DNA of 64,000 nt from Paenibacillus sp. H1-7 (GCF_022354825.1 NZ_CP031168.1:1923501-1987500), one strand, 5' to 3'; positions 33,884 to 42,578 are shown, counted from the first letter of the stretch. Notes: generated by a model from the letters alone, not told the origin. Program-made: numbers and translations.

Positions 33884-35002
33884 TTATCCGGCATCGACGC
33901 CGGCTAAGACGCGGTCCGGTGCGAATGGTGCCAAATCGCGGTCGGGCGATTGGCCCAGCACCAGCTGCGTCATGAGTTTGCCGGTGCCCGGTGCGAGCAA
34001 AATGCCGTTGCGATAGTGGCCTGTGGCGAACAAGAGGCCCGGAGCCTTGGAGGAGCTGCCGATGAACGGCAGCTCGTCCCGCGTCCCAGGTCGGAGTCCC
34101 GCCCAGGTGCTCACGAGCTCCGCTTGCTCCAATGCCGGCAGCAGTGCCGCAGCTTTGGCGTGCAGAGCGCCGACGGCTGAGACGAGGCAGCGTTTGTCGA
34201 AGCCGGCTTCTTCCTGCGTTGCGCCGACGATCATTGTGCCGTCTTTCTTCGGTACGATGTAGCAGCCTTTCGTAAAGACGGTTTTACGAATAAGCGGAAC
34301 CGGCGGACGGATGGAAATGCATTGTCCTTTTACCGGGAACATGGGCAGCTTCAGCCCCAGCGGTTCGGTAAGAGCGCTGCTCCACGCTCCCGCGCACAGG
34401 ATCACGTGGTCGGCGTACAGCTCGCCTTCGGCCGTACGGATCCCGACGACGCGTCCTCCGCGCTCGATCAGGCTGAACACCGGCGTCCATTCGCGAATGT
34501 CGCAGCCCAGCTTCCGAAGCGCAGCCTGCAGTGTATGCGCGAGCTGGACCGGTTGGACCTGATGGTCCATTGGAAAATGAAGCCCGCCGCGAATGTGCGA
34601 CGACAAAGCGGGCTCCAGCTCCCGGAATTCGTCCGCTTCGAGCCATTGCGCATCCTGAATCCACGGCAGCCGGCTGCGCAGCTCGTTCTCGTCCTCCTCG
34701 TTCCATGCTATCCGAACGATCCCTTGATCGATATATTGCGGTGATACGCCGCTCAGCTCTTCCAGCTCTTCGGTCCATTTCCGGTACAGCTGCTGGCTGT
34801 ACCGGCACAGCTCGTAAAAGGCGCCGGGGCGGTGGATTTCGACTTGCGCTCCGAGCATGCCCGCTGCGGCTGCAGACGCTTCCTGCAGGAGAGCGCCTTT
34901 CTCCACCAGCGTACACCGGATGCCCGCACGAATGAGATCGGCTGCGATCGCGCTGCCGATAATGCCTCCCCCGACAATAATAGCTGAGGTCTTGCTGTTC
35001 AT
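33884..35002 (-). CDS. thiO: Glycine oxidase ThiO
   Basis: 372 residues; ATG 35002 is preferred because GGAG lies 9 nt upstream (TTG 35008 is the alternative). FAD-binding Rossmann motif SAIIVGGGIIGSAIAADLIRAG lies at the N-terminus and WAGLRPGTRDELPFIG and ATGHYRNGILLAPGTG in the C-terminal half match D-amino acid oxidase-type glycine oxidases. ThiO makes the dehydroglycine used by ThiG for the thiazole of thiamine. Its start overlaps the tenI stop (ATGA type), so the two are translationally coupled. thiS, thiG and thiF do not follow here. Confidence 0.92.
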   Translation of the reverse strand: MNSKTSAIIVGGGIIGSAIAADLIRAGIRCTLVEKGALLQEASAAAAGMLGAQVEIHRPGAFYELCRYSQQLYRKWTEELEELSGVSPQYIDQGIVRIAWNEEDENELRSRLPWIQDAQWLEADEFRELEPALSSHIRGGLHFPMDHQVQPVQLAHTLQAALRKLGCDIREWTPVFSLIERGGRVVGIRTAEGELYADHVILCAGAWSSALTEPLGLKLPMFPVKGQCISIRPPVPLIRKTVFTKGCYIVPKKDGTMIVGATQEEAGFDKRCLVSAVGALHAKAAALLPALEQAELVSTWAGLRPGTRDELPFIGSSSKAPGLLFATGHYRNGILLAPGTGKLMTQLVLGQSPDRDLAPFAPDRVLAGVDAG

Positions 35003-35637
35003 TGCCAACCACTCCTAGGAATATGATGGGAACGATCCAACGCTTGACGAAAGCGGCGGATTTGGGCTGCCGGCTCCGAATGAAGCAGAACCGATGATAG
35101 CACGGCAATGCCCGCGCACCCTGAGGATAAAACGTCTTCCACGTTATCCGGTTCGATGCCTCCAATGGCGATTACCGGTACGGGACAGGCTGCGACCACG
35201 TCGGCCAGCGCCTGAACGCCTCGCGGCGCCAAGCCGGGCTTCGACCGGGTCTCGAAAATATGCCCGTACAGAACGTAATCGGCTCCATCGTCCGCAGCCT
35301 GCACGGCCTCCTCGACCGAGTGTACCGAGCAGCCGATTCGGGTGCCGGCAGGCAGGATAAGACGGCTCTGCTGCACGCTCAGGCTGTTGTAGGCGAGCTG
35401 CACTCCGGAAGCCTGTACGGCCAATGCCGCATCCAGCCGGTCGTTGATATAAATGCCGCTCAATGAAAACAGCGGCTGCAGAGCCGCATACCATTGTGCG
35501 ATTTCTCTTGCGCCGCGCGATTTCTCGCGAATATGCAGCACGTCGATGAGCTCGGTTGGGCATAGCCCGGCGATATCGGCAACCTGCCGCAGCTCCTGCC
35601 GCCCGGTCGTCATGACATGCAGTGCGTGCTTTCTCAT
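34999..35637 (-). CDS. tenI: Thiazole tautomerase TenI / thiamine phosphate synthase-like
   Basis: 212 residues from ATG 35637, with GAGGGAG upstream. TIM-barrel thiamine phosphate synthase-like fold: LIDVLHIREKSR, IYINDRLDAALAVQASGVQLA, DYVLYGHIFETRSKPG and PVIAIGGIEPDNV. The HIREK rather than QLREK motif and the coupling to thiO favour TenI, which aromatises the thiazole carboxylate, over ThiE. It is co-transcribed with thiO and divergent from thiD. Confidence 0.88.
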   Translation of the reverse strand: MRKHALHVMTTGRQELRQVADIAGLCPTELIDVLHIREKSRGAREIAQWYAALQPLFSLSGIYINDRLDAALAVQASGVQLAYNSLSVQQSRLILPAGTRIGCSVHSVEEAVQAADDGADYVLYGHIFETRSKPGLAPRGVQALADVVAACPVPVIAIGGIEPDNVEDVLSSGCAGIAVLSSVLLHSEPAAQIRRFRQALDRSHHIPRSGWQ

Positions 35638-35667
35638 AGCAGCGCTCCCTCGACGGTTATTTCTCCC

Positions 35668-35696
35668 ATCATAACGCAGCCCTCCCATACCGTCAA
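35668..35696 (-). promoter_or_regulatory. tenI-thiO promoter
   Basis: On the minus strand TTGACG (35691-35696), 17 nt, TATGAT (35668-35673). No TPP riboswitch (no CTGAGA...ACCTGATC pattern) is seen between it and the start. Confidence 0.6.
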
Positions 35697-35749
35697 AGCG
35701 TTTTGGCAAGTTGTCAAAAAAATATCAATAACACGCCAGCCCCCGTGGC

Positions 35750-35778
35750 TTGACGCTGGGAAAGCGGATAGATACACT
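35750..35778 (+). promoter_or_regulatory. thiD promoter
   Basis: TTGACG (35750-35755), a 17-nt spacer and TACACT (35773-35778), 43 nt upstream of thiD. Confidence 0.6.
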
Positions 35779-35820
35779 TATTGAAGAAAGTCAGGTTTCG
35801 GTTCAAAGGGAGGTTTCAAC

Positions 35821-36654
35821 ATGAATAGAGTGTACAAGGCGCTGACGATTGCGGGCTCGGACAGCGGCGGCGGAGCGGGAATCCAGGCGGATTTGAAAAC
35901 GTTCCAAATGCTTGAGGTATACGGCATGTCCGCGATTACGGCGGTGACCGCGCAAAATACGCTGGGCGTGCACGGCATATACGACATCCCGCTTGCGGGG
36001 ATTGAGCAGCAGCTGGAGGCGGTCATCGGCGATATCGGCGTCGACGCCGCCAAGACGGGCATGCTGTCGCAGCCGGAGGTGATCGAGCTGGTCGCGCATC
36101 AGGCGGTCAAGCACGGGCTACGGCAGCTCGTGGTTGATCCGGTCATGATCGCCAAAGGCGGGGCAAGCCTGCTCGCCCAGAGCGCGCAGGAAGCGCTGCG
36201 CACGCGTCTGCTGCCGCTAGCGGCCGTCGTGACGCCGAACATTCCCGAGGCGGAGGTCATTACGGGAATGAGCATCTCGACGCTTGGCGAGATGAAAGAA
36301 GCCGCTGTCCGGATTGTCGAGCAATTCGGAGCGGGAGCGGCTGTCGTCAAAGGCGGCCACAGCAGCGGGGAGCCGACGGATGTGCTGTACGACGGCAAGG
36401 AGTTCCATCTGCTTACGGCGGAGCGTTACGAAACCCGCCATACGCATGGAACCGGCTGCACGTTCTCGGCCGTTATTACGGCGGAGCTGGCGAAAGGCCG
36501 CACCCTGCTGGATGCGGTCCATACGGCCAAGCAGTTTATTACGCTCGCGATCCGTCACGAGCTCGGCATCGGCGCTGGCCACGGTCCGACCAATCATTGG
36601 GCTTACTGGCGGGAGCAGCAATCGAGCCCGGACAAGCTAAAGGAGCAACGTTAA
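35821..36654 (+). CDS. thiD: Hydroxymethylpyrimidine/phosphomethylpyrimidine kinase ThiD
   Basis: 277 residues of the ribokinase-like superfamily. LTIAGSDSGGGAGIQADLKTF near the N-terminus, DPVMIAKGGASLL, TPNIPEAEVI, VVKGGHS and HTHGTGCTFSAVITAELAKG (the anion hole and catalytic Asp-region) are diagnostic. The enzyme phosphorylates HMP and HMP-phosphate for thiamine synthesis. A pyridoxal-kinase role (PdxK-type paralogue) cannot be excluded, but linkage to tenI-thiO supports thiamine. AAAGGGAGG precedes ATG. Confidence 0.94.
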   Translation: MNRVYKALTIAGSDSGGGAGIQADLKTFQMLEVYGMSAITAVTAQNTLGVHGIYDIPLAGIEQQLEAVIGDIGVDAAKTGMLSQPEVIELVAHQAVKHGLRQLVVDPVMIAKGGASLLAQSAQEALRTRLLPLAAVVTPNIPEAEVITGMSISTLGEMKEAAVRIVEQFGAGAAVVKGGHSSGEPTDVLYDGKEFHLLTAERYETRHTHGTGCTFSAVITAELAKGRTLLDAVHTAKQFITLAIRHELGIGAGHGPTNHWAYWREQQSSPDKLKEQR

Positions 36655-36657
36655 CCT

Positions 36658-36765
36658 ATGAGCTACGAATATTTAATGCAGGCAGTCCTGCTCATTATTC
36701 TAATTATCTTTTCCGTACCGGCGATCAGTCTGTGGTCGAAGTGGAGAAGAAAGAAACGGAGATAA
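36658..36765 (+). CDS. 35-residue membrane microprotein
   Basis: ATG at 36658 opens a 35-codon frame MSYEYLMQAVLLIILIIFSV..., one membrane helix followed by a very basic tail (WSKWRRKKRR). It begins 3 bp after thiD, AAAGGAG lies upstream in the end of thiD, and its own 3' end supplies the GGAG used by the next gene. The three genes therefore look like one transcript. Function unknown. Confidence 0.6.
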   Translation: MSYEYLMQAVLLIILIIFSVPAISLWSKWRRKKRR

Positions 36766-36771
36766 CCGACG

Positions 36772-37209
36772 ATGTATTATGTCAACCACGAACAAATCGA
36801 TCTTCGCCTTCGCTTTTTGCCTACACTCTCGGAGGCATGCGGCAAGCTGTCCTCTGGATGGGAGCAGGCGGGTGACGCGGAGCGTCTACTGCTTCATCTA
36901 GCCCAGGAGCGAACGCTGCACCTTGCCATCGAAACGGTGACCGACGTCGGCAGCCTGCTGATCGACGCCTTTATGATGCGCGACGCCAGCAGCTACGAGG
37001 ATATTATCGATATCCTCGCCGGAGAGCGGGTATTCGATGAGCAAGTGGCCTCGGTGCTGCGGCAGCTTGTCGTGCTGCGCAAGCCGCTGGTGCAGGATTT
37101 CGCCGCTTATCCCAGAGAAGGATTGCATCCTTTAATAACAATGTTGCCGGGAACCTTACAGGCGTTTGCCGAAGCCGTACCTGCTTTTATCAGCCGGGAA
37201 ATGGTGTAG
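36772..37209 (+). CDS. HepT-like / DUF86 protein (YutE type)
   Basis: 145 residues matching DUF86: QERTLHLAIETVTDVGSLLIDAFM, RDASSYEDIIDILAGERV and LRQLVVLRKPLVQDF. HepT toxins use an R-x4-H-x-Y motif; here the matching segment is RKPLVQDF, so the histidine and tyrosine are replaced. No MntA-like nucleotidyltransferase antitoxin lies nearby. I read it as a housekeeping YutE-like member rather than a toxin. Confidence 0.82.
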   Translation: MYYVNHEQIDLRLRFLPTLSEACGKLSSGWEQAGDAERLLLHLAQERTLHLAIETVTDVGSLLIDAFMMRDASSYEDIIDILAGERVFDEQVASVLRQLVVLRKPLVQDFAAYPREGLHPLITMLPGTLQAFAEAVPAFISREMV

Positions 37210-37380
37210 GGCGAATCCCTGAAATTGGCTTTGCTAGGCTTTTTGATACATTTTAGTATACTAATTTACTTATTATCGAATTTCGTATACAATGGCAATA
37301 TCGGAAAGCTTTATCACTCGTGCAAACGGAGCCGCTTTCGATGCTTAAACTCATACTTTCAGGAAGGGCGGTGAGACCGG

Positions 37381-38013
37381 ATGAACCAGGAACAGGATGT
37401 ATCGACGCGCAAAGTCATACTGACGATGCTGAAGACGAACGGTGCTTTAACCGTGAGTGAAATGGCTAAACAGCTAGGCATTACCGAGATGGCGGTGCGG
37501 AGACATTTGAACACGATGGAGCGGGACGGTCTGATCGAGGCGAAGCTGGTGCGTCAGGCTATGGGCCGGCCGACCAATCTTTATTCTCTGACAGAGAATG
37601 CCGACGACCTTTTTCCGAAGAAGTATCATCATTTAACGCTGGATTTGTTAAGCGAGCTGGTGGCCGATGCAGGAGCGGAGAAAGTGGATTTGCTGTTCGA
37701 GAAACGCAAGGAGCGGCTGATCAGCCGTTACGAGGATCAGATTACGGGCAAACCGCTTCCGGAGCGCGTCAAGACGCTCGCCGAAATCCAAAACTCCAAC
37801 GGCTATATGGTGGATTGGAACTCGACGGAAGACGGCCAATATGTCATTAATGAGCATAATTGCCCCATTTCCCAGGTGGCGAATCAATATAACCATGCTT
37901 GCCAGTGCGAGCTGATGATGTTCGAAACCTTGCTTGGCGCCGACGTGAAGCGCGTGGAGTGCCTCGTTAAGGGCGGCAACAAGTGCTCGTATGTGATACA
38001 GGAAAAAAAATAA
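37381..38013 (+). CDS. SufR-like Fe-S cluster regulator (DeoR/ArsR-type winged helix)
   Basis: 210 residues. The N-terminal winged helix is LTVSEMAKQLGITEMAVRRHLNTMERDGLIEAK with the MGRPTNLYSLT wing. The C-terminal domain holds NCPIS, then C after 12 residues, then C-Q-C, and a further C in GGNKCSYVI. This spacing matches the Fe-S ligands of SufR-type repressors that control Fe-S assembly genes. No suf genes are in the window, so the targets lie elsewhere. GGAAGGGCGGTGAG precedes ATG. Confidence 0.78.
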   Translation: MNQEQDVSTRKVILTMLKTNGALTVSEMAKQLGITEMAVRRHLNTMERDGLIEAKLVRQAMGRPTNLYSLTENADDLFPKKYHHLTLDLLSELVADAGAEKVDLLFEKRKERLISRYEDQITGKPLPERVKTLAEIQNSNGYMVDWNSTEDGQYVINEHNCPISQVANQYNHACQCELMMFETLLGADVKRVECLVKGGNKCSYVIQEKK

Positions 38014-38055
38014 CCCGTCTTGGCGCCGGCTTTTCGGCGTTGAGACGGTTTTTTT
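38012..38055 (+). terminator. Terminator after the SufR-like gene
   Basis: CCGTCT-TGG-CGCCG-loop-CGGCG-TTG-AGACGG followed by TTTTTTT. Confidence 0.85.
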
Positions 38056-38104
38056 GTATTTATAGAATTTACGTATTTTGACGTGTCGTTACACTGTTAC
38101 ATTG

Positions 38105-39034
38105 TCACATTGCGTCCGAAGAGGAGGTCGAGGGCGACGTGCAGCGGACTCGAGCCGATTCCCTAATCAGGTGTGGCATGCGAGCTCCCGCACTTGCACT
38201 GCTCTGCCGCGTCTCGTTGCTGCTGAAAGCGATGCAGAAGGTGACGGCACCCAGGACGAACAGAACGAAGGCTTGGAATGGCCATTGCTGGAACGGCCAC
38301 TCGCAGACCAAGGTCTGTATCGCAGCGCATAAGAGCATGAGCGAGCCCAGCACGCGGAATAGCGATTGTTTGCTGTAAGCCGCCCATTCGAATAGCGCCC
38401 AGGCGTAGAGACCCCCTGCAAGAAGCAGGACAAGACGCCCGCTGGCGAAAGGCTCCAGTCCGGCCGCCTGGATGAGCCGCTTCATTTCCTCTGCCAGCAA
38501 TACACCTGCCAGCAAGTGACTTACAGCGGCATACAGGATGGCTAACAGACGGTTGTCTTCCGGACGCAGAGAGGTGCAGGAGAACCGGAGGGACAGGGTG
38601 AAGCCCGCTGCCGCGAGCAGCGCCTGAGTTACGGCCCCAGGATGGAGAAAGGGAAGGTAGCTGCTGCCCGTTTCATACGCTATAGCGTAGGCAGTGGCGG
38701 CGGAAGGGTCCGCCAGGAATCTGTAGATAATCAGGATGAACCATATGGCAACGGCCGCTGTCTTGATGGAATCACGGGAGAATTGAATACCGTAACGAAT
38801 AAGCGCCAGTGCGATCAGACAACATGTGATCATGTACCATGCGGATTCCGTGGGCATCATAGCTTGAGAAACAGCGGATGCGGAATCCAGGTGCCATCCC
38901 GCCCACTTGAATTCATAAAGATTGGATAAGTCGTGCATATGCTTCTCGTATTTATACATCGTGAGAATGGAGCCTATAACAAGGAATGCTCCCAACAGCT
39001 GAAGCCACGCTTTTCTCAACAACCTATCGATCAT
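38105..39034 (-). CDS. Polytopic membrane protein, unknown function
   Basis: 309 residues with about eight hydrophobic helices (for example LQLLGAFLVIGSILTMY, WYMITCCLIALALIRYGIQF, LLAILYAAVSHLLAGVLL, AFVLFVLGAVTFCIAFS). The C-terminal tail is Ser/Arg-rich and soluble. No family motif recognised. GGAGGTGAG precedes ATG at the right distance, which supports translation. It is convergent with the SufR-like gene. Confidence 0.75.
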   Translation of the reverse strand: MIDRLLRKAWLQLLGAFLVIGSILTMYKYEKHMHDLSNLYEFKWAGWHLDSASAVSQAMMPTESAWYMITCCLIALALIRYGIQFSRDSIKTAAVAIWFILIIYRFLADPSAATAYAIAYETGSSYLPFLHPGAVTQALLAAAGFTLSLRFSCTSLRPEDNRLLAILYAAVSHLLAGVLLAEEMKRLIQAAGLEPFASGRLVLLLAGGLYAWALFEWAAYSKQSLFRVLGSLMLLCAAIQTLVCEWPFQQWPFQAFVLFVLGAVTFCIAFSSNETRQSSASAGARMPHLIRESARVRCTSPSTSSSDAM

Positions 39035-39263
39035 TACGTCATCTCACCTCCGTGAACGAACAGAAGAAGGGTTGAGATGATTGTAAGCGGTTGTCACGGT
39101 ATCCGGTAAGTACTATCTTTTTCTAGTACCTTTGCAGCCGGCTCCCATCCGCGCTCGTTTCTTTTTAGCGTTATCCTTATGGATATCTGAAGGATTAGGC
39201 ATCTTGCGGCTTGAACACAAATACATTGTAAGTATAAACCTTGAGCGAAAAGAGGTGATTGCG

Positions 39264-39950
39264 TTGTCTTATTACCCGCAATACCCGCATACTCCCCAGT
39301 CCTCGACGTACCAAGACGCACCCAACCCTCAGAATAGACTCGAAGTTATCGGGGAAGGGTCCGTTGCCGCTGCTCCAGATCAGGCTTCGATTACGCTGGG
39401 GGCGATTACAGAGGACGTTAGTCTCCAAACAGCCCAGACCCAAAATGCGGCTATGGTAACGAACATCATTTCATCCTTGCTGAACCTGAACATACCTAAG
39501 CAAAATATACAAACCGTTACTTACCGCATCGATATCGAGTACAACTATGCGGACGGAATCCAGACGCTGAGAGGGTATAAGGTAACTCATTTGCTCCAGG
39601 TTACGGTAGACCGGACCGAGCAAACCGGCACGATCGTCGATACCGCCGTGAAAAATGGCGCCAATACGGTCTCCAGCATCCAGTTCAGCGTGAAGCACCC
39701 GAATGCCTATTACAATCAGGCGTTGACTTCGGCCATTCACAATGCGCAGCAAAAGGCGCTTACGATGGCTAATGCTTTGGGCGTGACGCTCGTAAGGACG
39801 CCGGTTCAAGTGCAGGAGCTGTCTCGGCAGCAGGAGCCGACGCCGTTCCAGCCTGTCATGTTTTCCGCCGTAAGCGCGCCGGCTACTCCTATTCAGCCAG
39901 GGGAGCTGAGCATATCGGCTGCGGTTAAGGTGCAGTTTACTTATTATTAA
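39264..39950 (+). CDS. SIMPL-domain protein (DUF541)
   Basis: 228 residues from TTG 39264 (AGAGGTG upstream). The SIMPL pattern is clear: LEVIGEGSVAAAPDQASITLGAI, IPKQNIQTVTYRIDIEYNY, YKVTHLLQVTVDRTEQTGTIVDTAVKNGAN and AQQKALTMANALGV. Most relatives are exported; here a Tyr/Pro/Gln-rich leader (SYYPQYPHTPQSSTYQDAPN) replaces a signal peptide, so the protein may be cytoplasmic or spore-associated. The function of the domain is not firmly known. Confidence 0.85.
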   Translation: MSYYPQYPHTPQSSTYQDAPNPQNRLEVIGEGSVAAAPDQASITLGAITEDVSLQTAQTQNAAMVTNIISSLLNLNIPKQNIQTVTYRIDIEYNYADGIQTLRGYKVTHLLQVTVDRTEQTGTIVDTAVKNGANTVSSIQFSVKHPNAYYNQALTSAIHNAQQKALTMANALGVTLVRTPVQVQELSRQQEPTPFQPVMFSAVSAPATPIQPGELSISAAVKVQFTYY

Positions 39951-39970
39951 TATTGAATCGCTTATCAATG

Positions 39971-40007
39971 TAAAAAAGACCAAGTGTTCTCAGCACTTGG
40001 TCTTGAG
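39971..40007 (-). terminator. Terminator of the bactofilin-type gene
   Basis: AAGACCAAGTG pairs with CACTTGGTCTT; the six A on the plus-strand left side give a T run on the minus strand. Confidence 0.8.
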
Positions 40008-40108
40008 CTTGTTATGAATCCAATGCTACGACAATCGTTAGGCGGGCGCCAACGCACCTCAGGGAGATACTCCACTTTCCGTATTTAGCATTATCGGGTA
40101 AAATTCCA

Positions 40109-40840
40109 CTATACTTTGACATGCTGCTTAACGACCGCATCCGCAGACAGCTCCAGACTTTCTTTGTATTCGACCGTTTCGATTTGGCAGCCGGGACCGA
40201 TTACGACACGAGCGCCCCGAACCACTCTCGCCTTCGTATACTCCAAATGGATCGTATCGCCTTCGATGGTATCCGCAGTCAAATAATGATCCCGGGCTGT
40301 AGCGAAATGAAACAGCTTGTGGAGCTGATAGCCGATACCGGAACGCTGAACCTTGATGGTTCCGCCGCCGATCTCACGAGCATGGCAGGGGCCGTAAGGA
40401 ACGATCTCGATCAAACCGGCGTTAAGCAGACCGCCGATCGTAAAGCCGCCGTTCACCTTGAACGTCTCGGCCTCGCAATCCTTTTGCACGGAAGCTTCTC
40501 CTCCGATGGACAAGGTGTCCCCGGTCAGCGAGCCGCCGACTTTAACGCTGCCGAACAGCTTGAGCCGTTGAACGGACAAATCGCCCCCGATGTCGGACTC
40601 GCCGTAAATTCGCGCATCCGCGGCATCGACACTGCCTACGATAATGGAATTGCCCATGATTTTAAAAAAGCTCGTCTTCACATCGCCTTCCACATGGCTA
40701 GTGCCGTATATTTTAAACTCCGTGCAATCCAGATGGCCGTAAATCGTGCATTCCCCGGAAACCTTGACCTCCTGATACGTTCCGCCCGATGCGCTTCCCG
40801 ATCCGGAGAGCACCAGCTTCCGCCGCAATACTTCTGCCAT
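40109..40840 (-). CDS. Bactofilin-like polymer-forming protein (YhbE type)
   Basis: 243 residues. The central beta-helix is built from repeats such as SGECTIYGHLDCTEFKIYG, NSIIVGSVDAADARIYGES and GSVKVGGSLTGDTLSIGG, as in polymer-forming cytoskeletal (DUF583) proteins. It probably assembles into filaments near the membrane. The upstream neighbour is a DUF4004 (YhbD-type) regulator, matching the yhbD-yhbE arrangement of B. subtilis. AAGGAGG precedes ATG. Confidence 0.88.
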   Translation of the reverse strand: MAEVLRRKLVLSGSGSASGGTYQEVKVSGECTIYGHLDCTEFKIYGTSHVEGDVKTSFFKIMGNSIIVGSVDAADARIYGESDIGGDLSVQRLKLFGSVKVGGSLTGDTLSIGGEASVQKDCEAETFKVNGGFTIGGLLNAGLIEIVPYGPCHAREIGGGTIKVQRSGIGYQLHKLFHFATARDHYLTADTIEGDTIHLEYTKARVVRGARVVIGPGCQIETVEYKESLELSADAVVKQHVKV

Positions 40841-40852
40841 GGTTGATCCTCC

Positions 40853-41476
40853 TTAACCCATCTTCATTTTCAGCTCTTCTATGCAAGCGGCAATATTCAA
40901 CCGGGTAACGACTTTGACTCCGGACTCGAAGAATACGTCGCCTGGCGCTGAAGACAATAAGAACGTTGACACGCCCATTTTGCGGATAAAAATAAGCTGG
41001 CCGCCGCCGTTTTGCAATTGGCTGTAATGATCGTTCAATACTTGAACCAGCATGGTCCCTTCATCTAGGCTCATTTCGCCCGTCTGGAGCAGCTTCTCGA
41101 GAATGTGCATATGCAATATGCGGTCGAATGGAAAAATATCCGAATCGCCCGTACGCTGGATATAAAAATCAAGCGACATCTTCGAAACAATGTTACGATC
41201 TATTAGCTCTTGTTTCCATAATGAAATTTCCGTAGGGTGAGGCGACAATAAATCCGCCAGCTCATCCAGAGAAAGATCGTCTTTCATATGTTTAATTTTA
41301 TCGATCCGGGCCAATATTTTATGTTTGGGAAAAAACGTTTCTTGTCCTGTAAACGTAGATTTGCGGATGAACCAATCTTCCGGTATTAAATTTTTCCGCT
41401 TCCATCGGTACAGCTGGCCATAGGACAGGCCTGTCAGCTCCAGCAGCTCTTTCTTGGAGATGATATCTTGCTCCAT
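40853..41476 (-). CDS. DUF4004 / YhbD-type MerR-like regulator
   Basis: 207 residues from ATG 41476, supported by AAGGGGGTG. A MerR-like helix-turn-helix opens the protein (ISKKELLELTGLSYGQLYRWKRKNLIP, then FIRKSTFTGQETFFPK) as in YhbD. The C-terminal half is alpha-helical with LIFIRKMGVSTFLLSS. It lies 12 bp upstream of the bactofilin-type gene and is presumably part of the same operon. Confidence 0.85.
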   Translation of the reverse strand: MEQDIISKKELLELTGLSYGQLYRWKRKNLIPEDWFIRKSTFTGQETFFPKHKILARIDKIKHMKDDLSLDELADLLSPHPTEISLWKQELIDRNIVSKMSLDFYIQRTGDSDIFPFDRILHMHILEKLLQTGEMSLDEGTMLVQVLNDHYSQLQNGGGQLIFIRKMGVSTFLLSSAPGDVFFESGVKVVTRLNIAACIEELKMKMG

Positions 41477-41666
41477 CCGGTAGCACCCCCTTGCAAAATC
41501 AGTGTAACATAACATTGTTACGTTGTAAATACGCAGCTGCCCAACTTACTTGTGTTATCTGACGGCCACACACACATGGTTAGCATGATCGGTTCGTAGG
41601 AGCCGTTGGTTTTATCGCCAAACAGAATTTCACCCGATGACCTCGGATCTTATAAATTCTATTACA

Positions 41667-41725
41667 GAAAAAAACAAGCCCCGCCGCTTCAGACAAAAAG
41701 CTTCTGGAGGGCAGGGCGCTTTTGG
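41667..41725 (-). terminator. Terminator after the KDPG-aldolase-type gene
   Basis: Imperfect stem on the minus strand (AAGCGCCCTGCC with GGCGGGGCTT), then GTTTTTTT. Confidence 0.6.
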
Positions 41726-41748
41726 TCGCGGCGGTGAAGAATGGCCGC

Positions 41749-42387
41749 TTATTTCGCTTGCGCGTTAGCAATCAGACGGGCCGCCTTATCGCGGATCCAA
41801 TCCCAGTTGCCGTTCGCAATTTCCTTCAAATTGACGAGAGAGCCGCCGATCCCTACAGCATAGCAGCCGATCTGCAGGAATTGGGCGATGTTCTCTTCAT
41901 TGACGCCGCCGACGGCAACCATCGGAATGTGGCTGAGCGGCCCTTGAAGCTCCTTCAAATAGGAGATGCCTAGACTTGCTCCCGGGAATATTTTGACTGC
42001 GGTAGCCCCGGCCTTCCAAGCTTTTACAACCTCAGTCGGCGTCATGGCGCCAGGGAACACCGGCGTGCCTTGCGCTGCCGCGTACCGGATGACTTCCTCT
42101 TCCATGTTCGGAGTTACGAGATAGGAAGCCCCGGCATCAATGGCAAGCTTCGCATCCTCGAGATCGAGCACCGTCCCGGCTCCTATGTACATTTGCTCGC
42201 CGAACTGCTCCTGCAGGCGGGCAATCATCTTCGCCGCGCCGGGTGTATTCAGCGTCACTTCCATCACTCGGACACCGCCGTCCAGCAGCGCTTGAGCAAC
42301 ACCTTCGATATGCTGCTCCTCCACGCCTCGGACGATGGCGATAATCCGAGTTTGTTCTATAAGCTGCAGTCCTTGTTCCCGATTCAT
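41749..42387 (-). CDS. Bifunctional KDPG/KHG aldolase
   Basis: 212 residues from ATG 42387, with AGGTGG upstream (GTG 42399 is possible). Class I aldolase barrel: IIAIVRGV, GVRVMEVTLNTPGA with the catalytic Glu, YIGAGTVLD, FPGAMTPTEV, and VKIFPGASLG with the Schiff-base Lys. It cleaves 2-keto-3-deoxy-6-phosphogluconate or 4-hydroxy-2-oxoglutarate to pyruvate plus an aldehyde. No kinase or dehydratase partner is adjacent. It is divergent from the PucR-family gene. Confidence 0.93.
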   Translation of the reverse strand: MNREQGLQLIEQTRIIAIVRGVEEQHIEGVAQALLDGGVRVMEVTLNTPGAAKMIARLQEQFGEQMYIGAGTVLDLEDAKLAIDAGASYLVTPNMEEEVIRYAAAQGTPVFPGAMTPTEVVKAWKAGATAVKIFPGASLGISYLKELQGPLSHIPMVAVGGVNEENIAQFLQIGCYAVGIGGSLVNLKEIANGNWDWIRDKAARLIANAQAK

Positions 42388-42578
42388 CGTACGTTCCACC
42401 TCATCCTTAAGTATATGAGTCTATTATGCCACGGTTTTTATGCTTTTCATAGAATAGAAACGTTCATCTGAAGCATAAAGCGCTTCTAGAGTCTGCTTAC
42501 GGCTGCCGTTTGCTTAAAATGAACCTCACAGGTTATCTTAAATAGTAAAGAACACCATGGGGAAATTAGGTGATGGGG

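Noticed and set aside
35638..35820. TPP riboswitch between thiD and tenI
   Set aside because: No CTGAGA...ACCTGATC pattern on either strand.
36772..37209. HepT-MntA toxin-antitoxin system
   Set aside because: The toxin motif is degenerate and no nucleotidyltransferase gene is adjacent.
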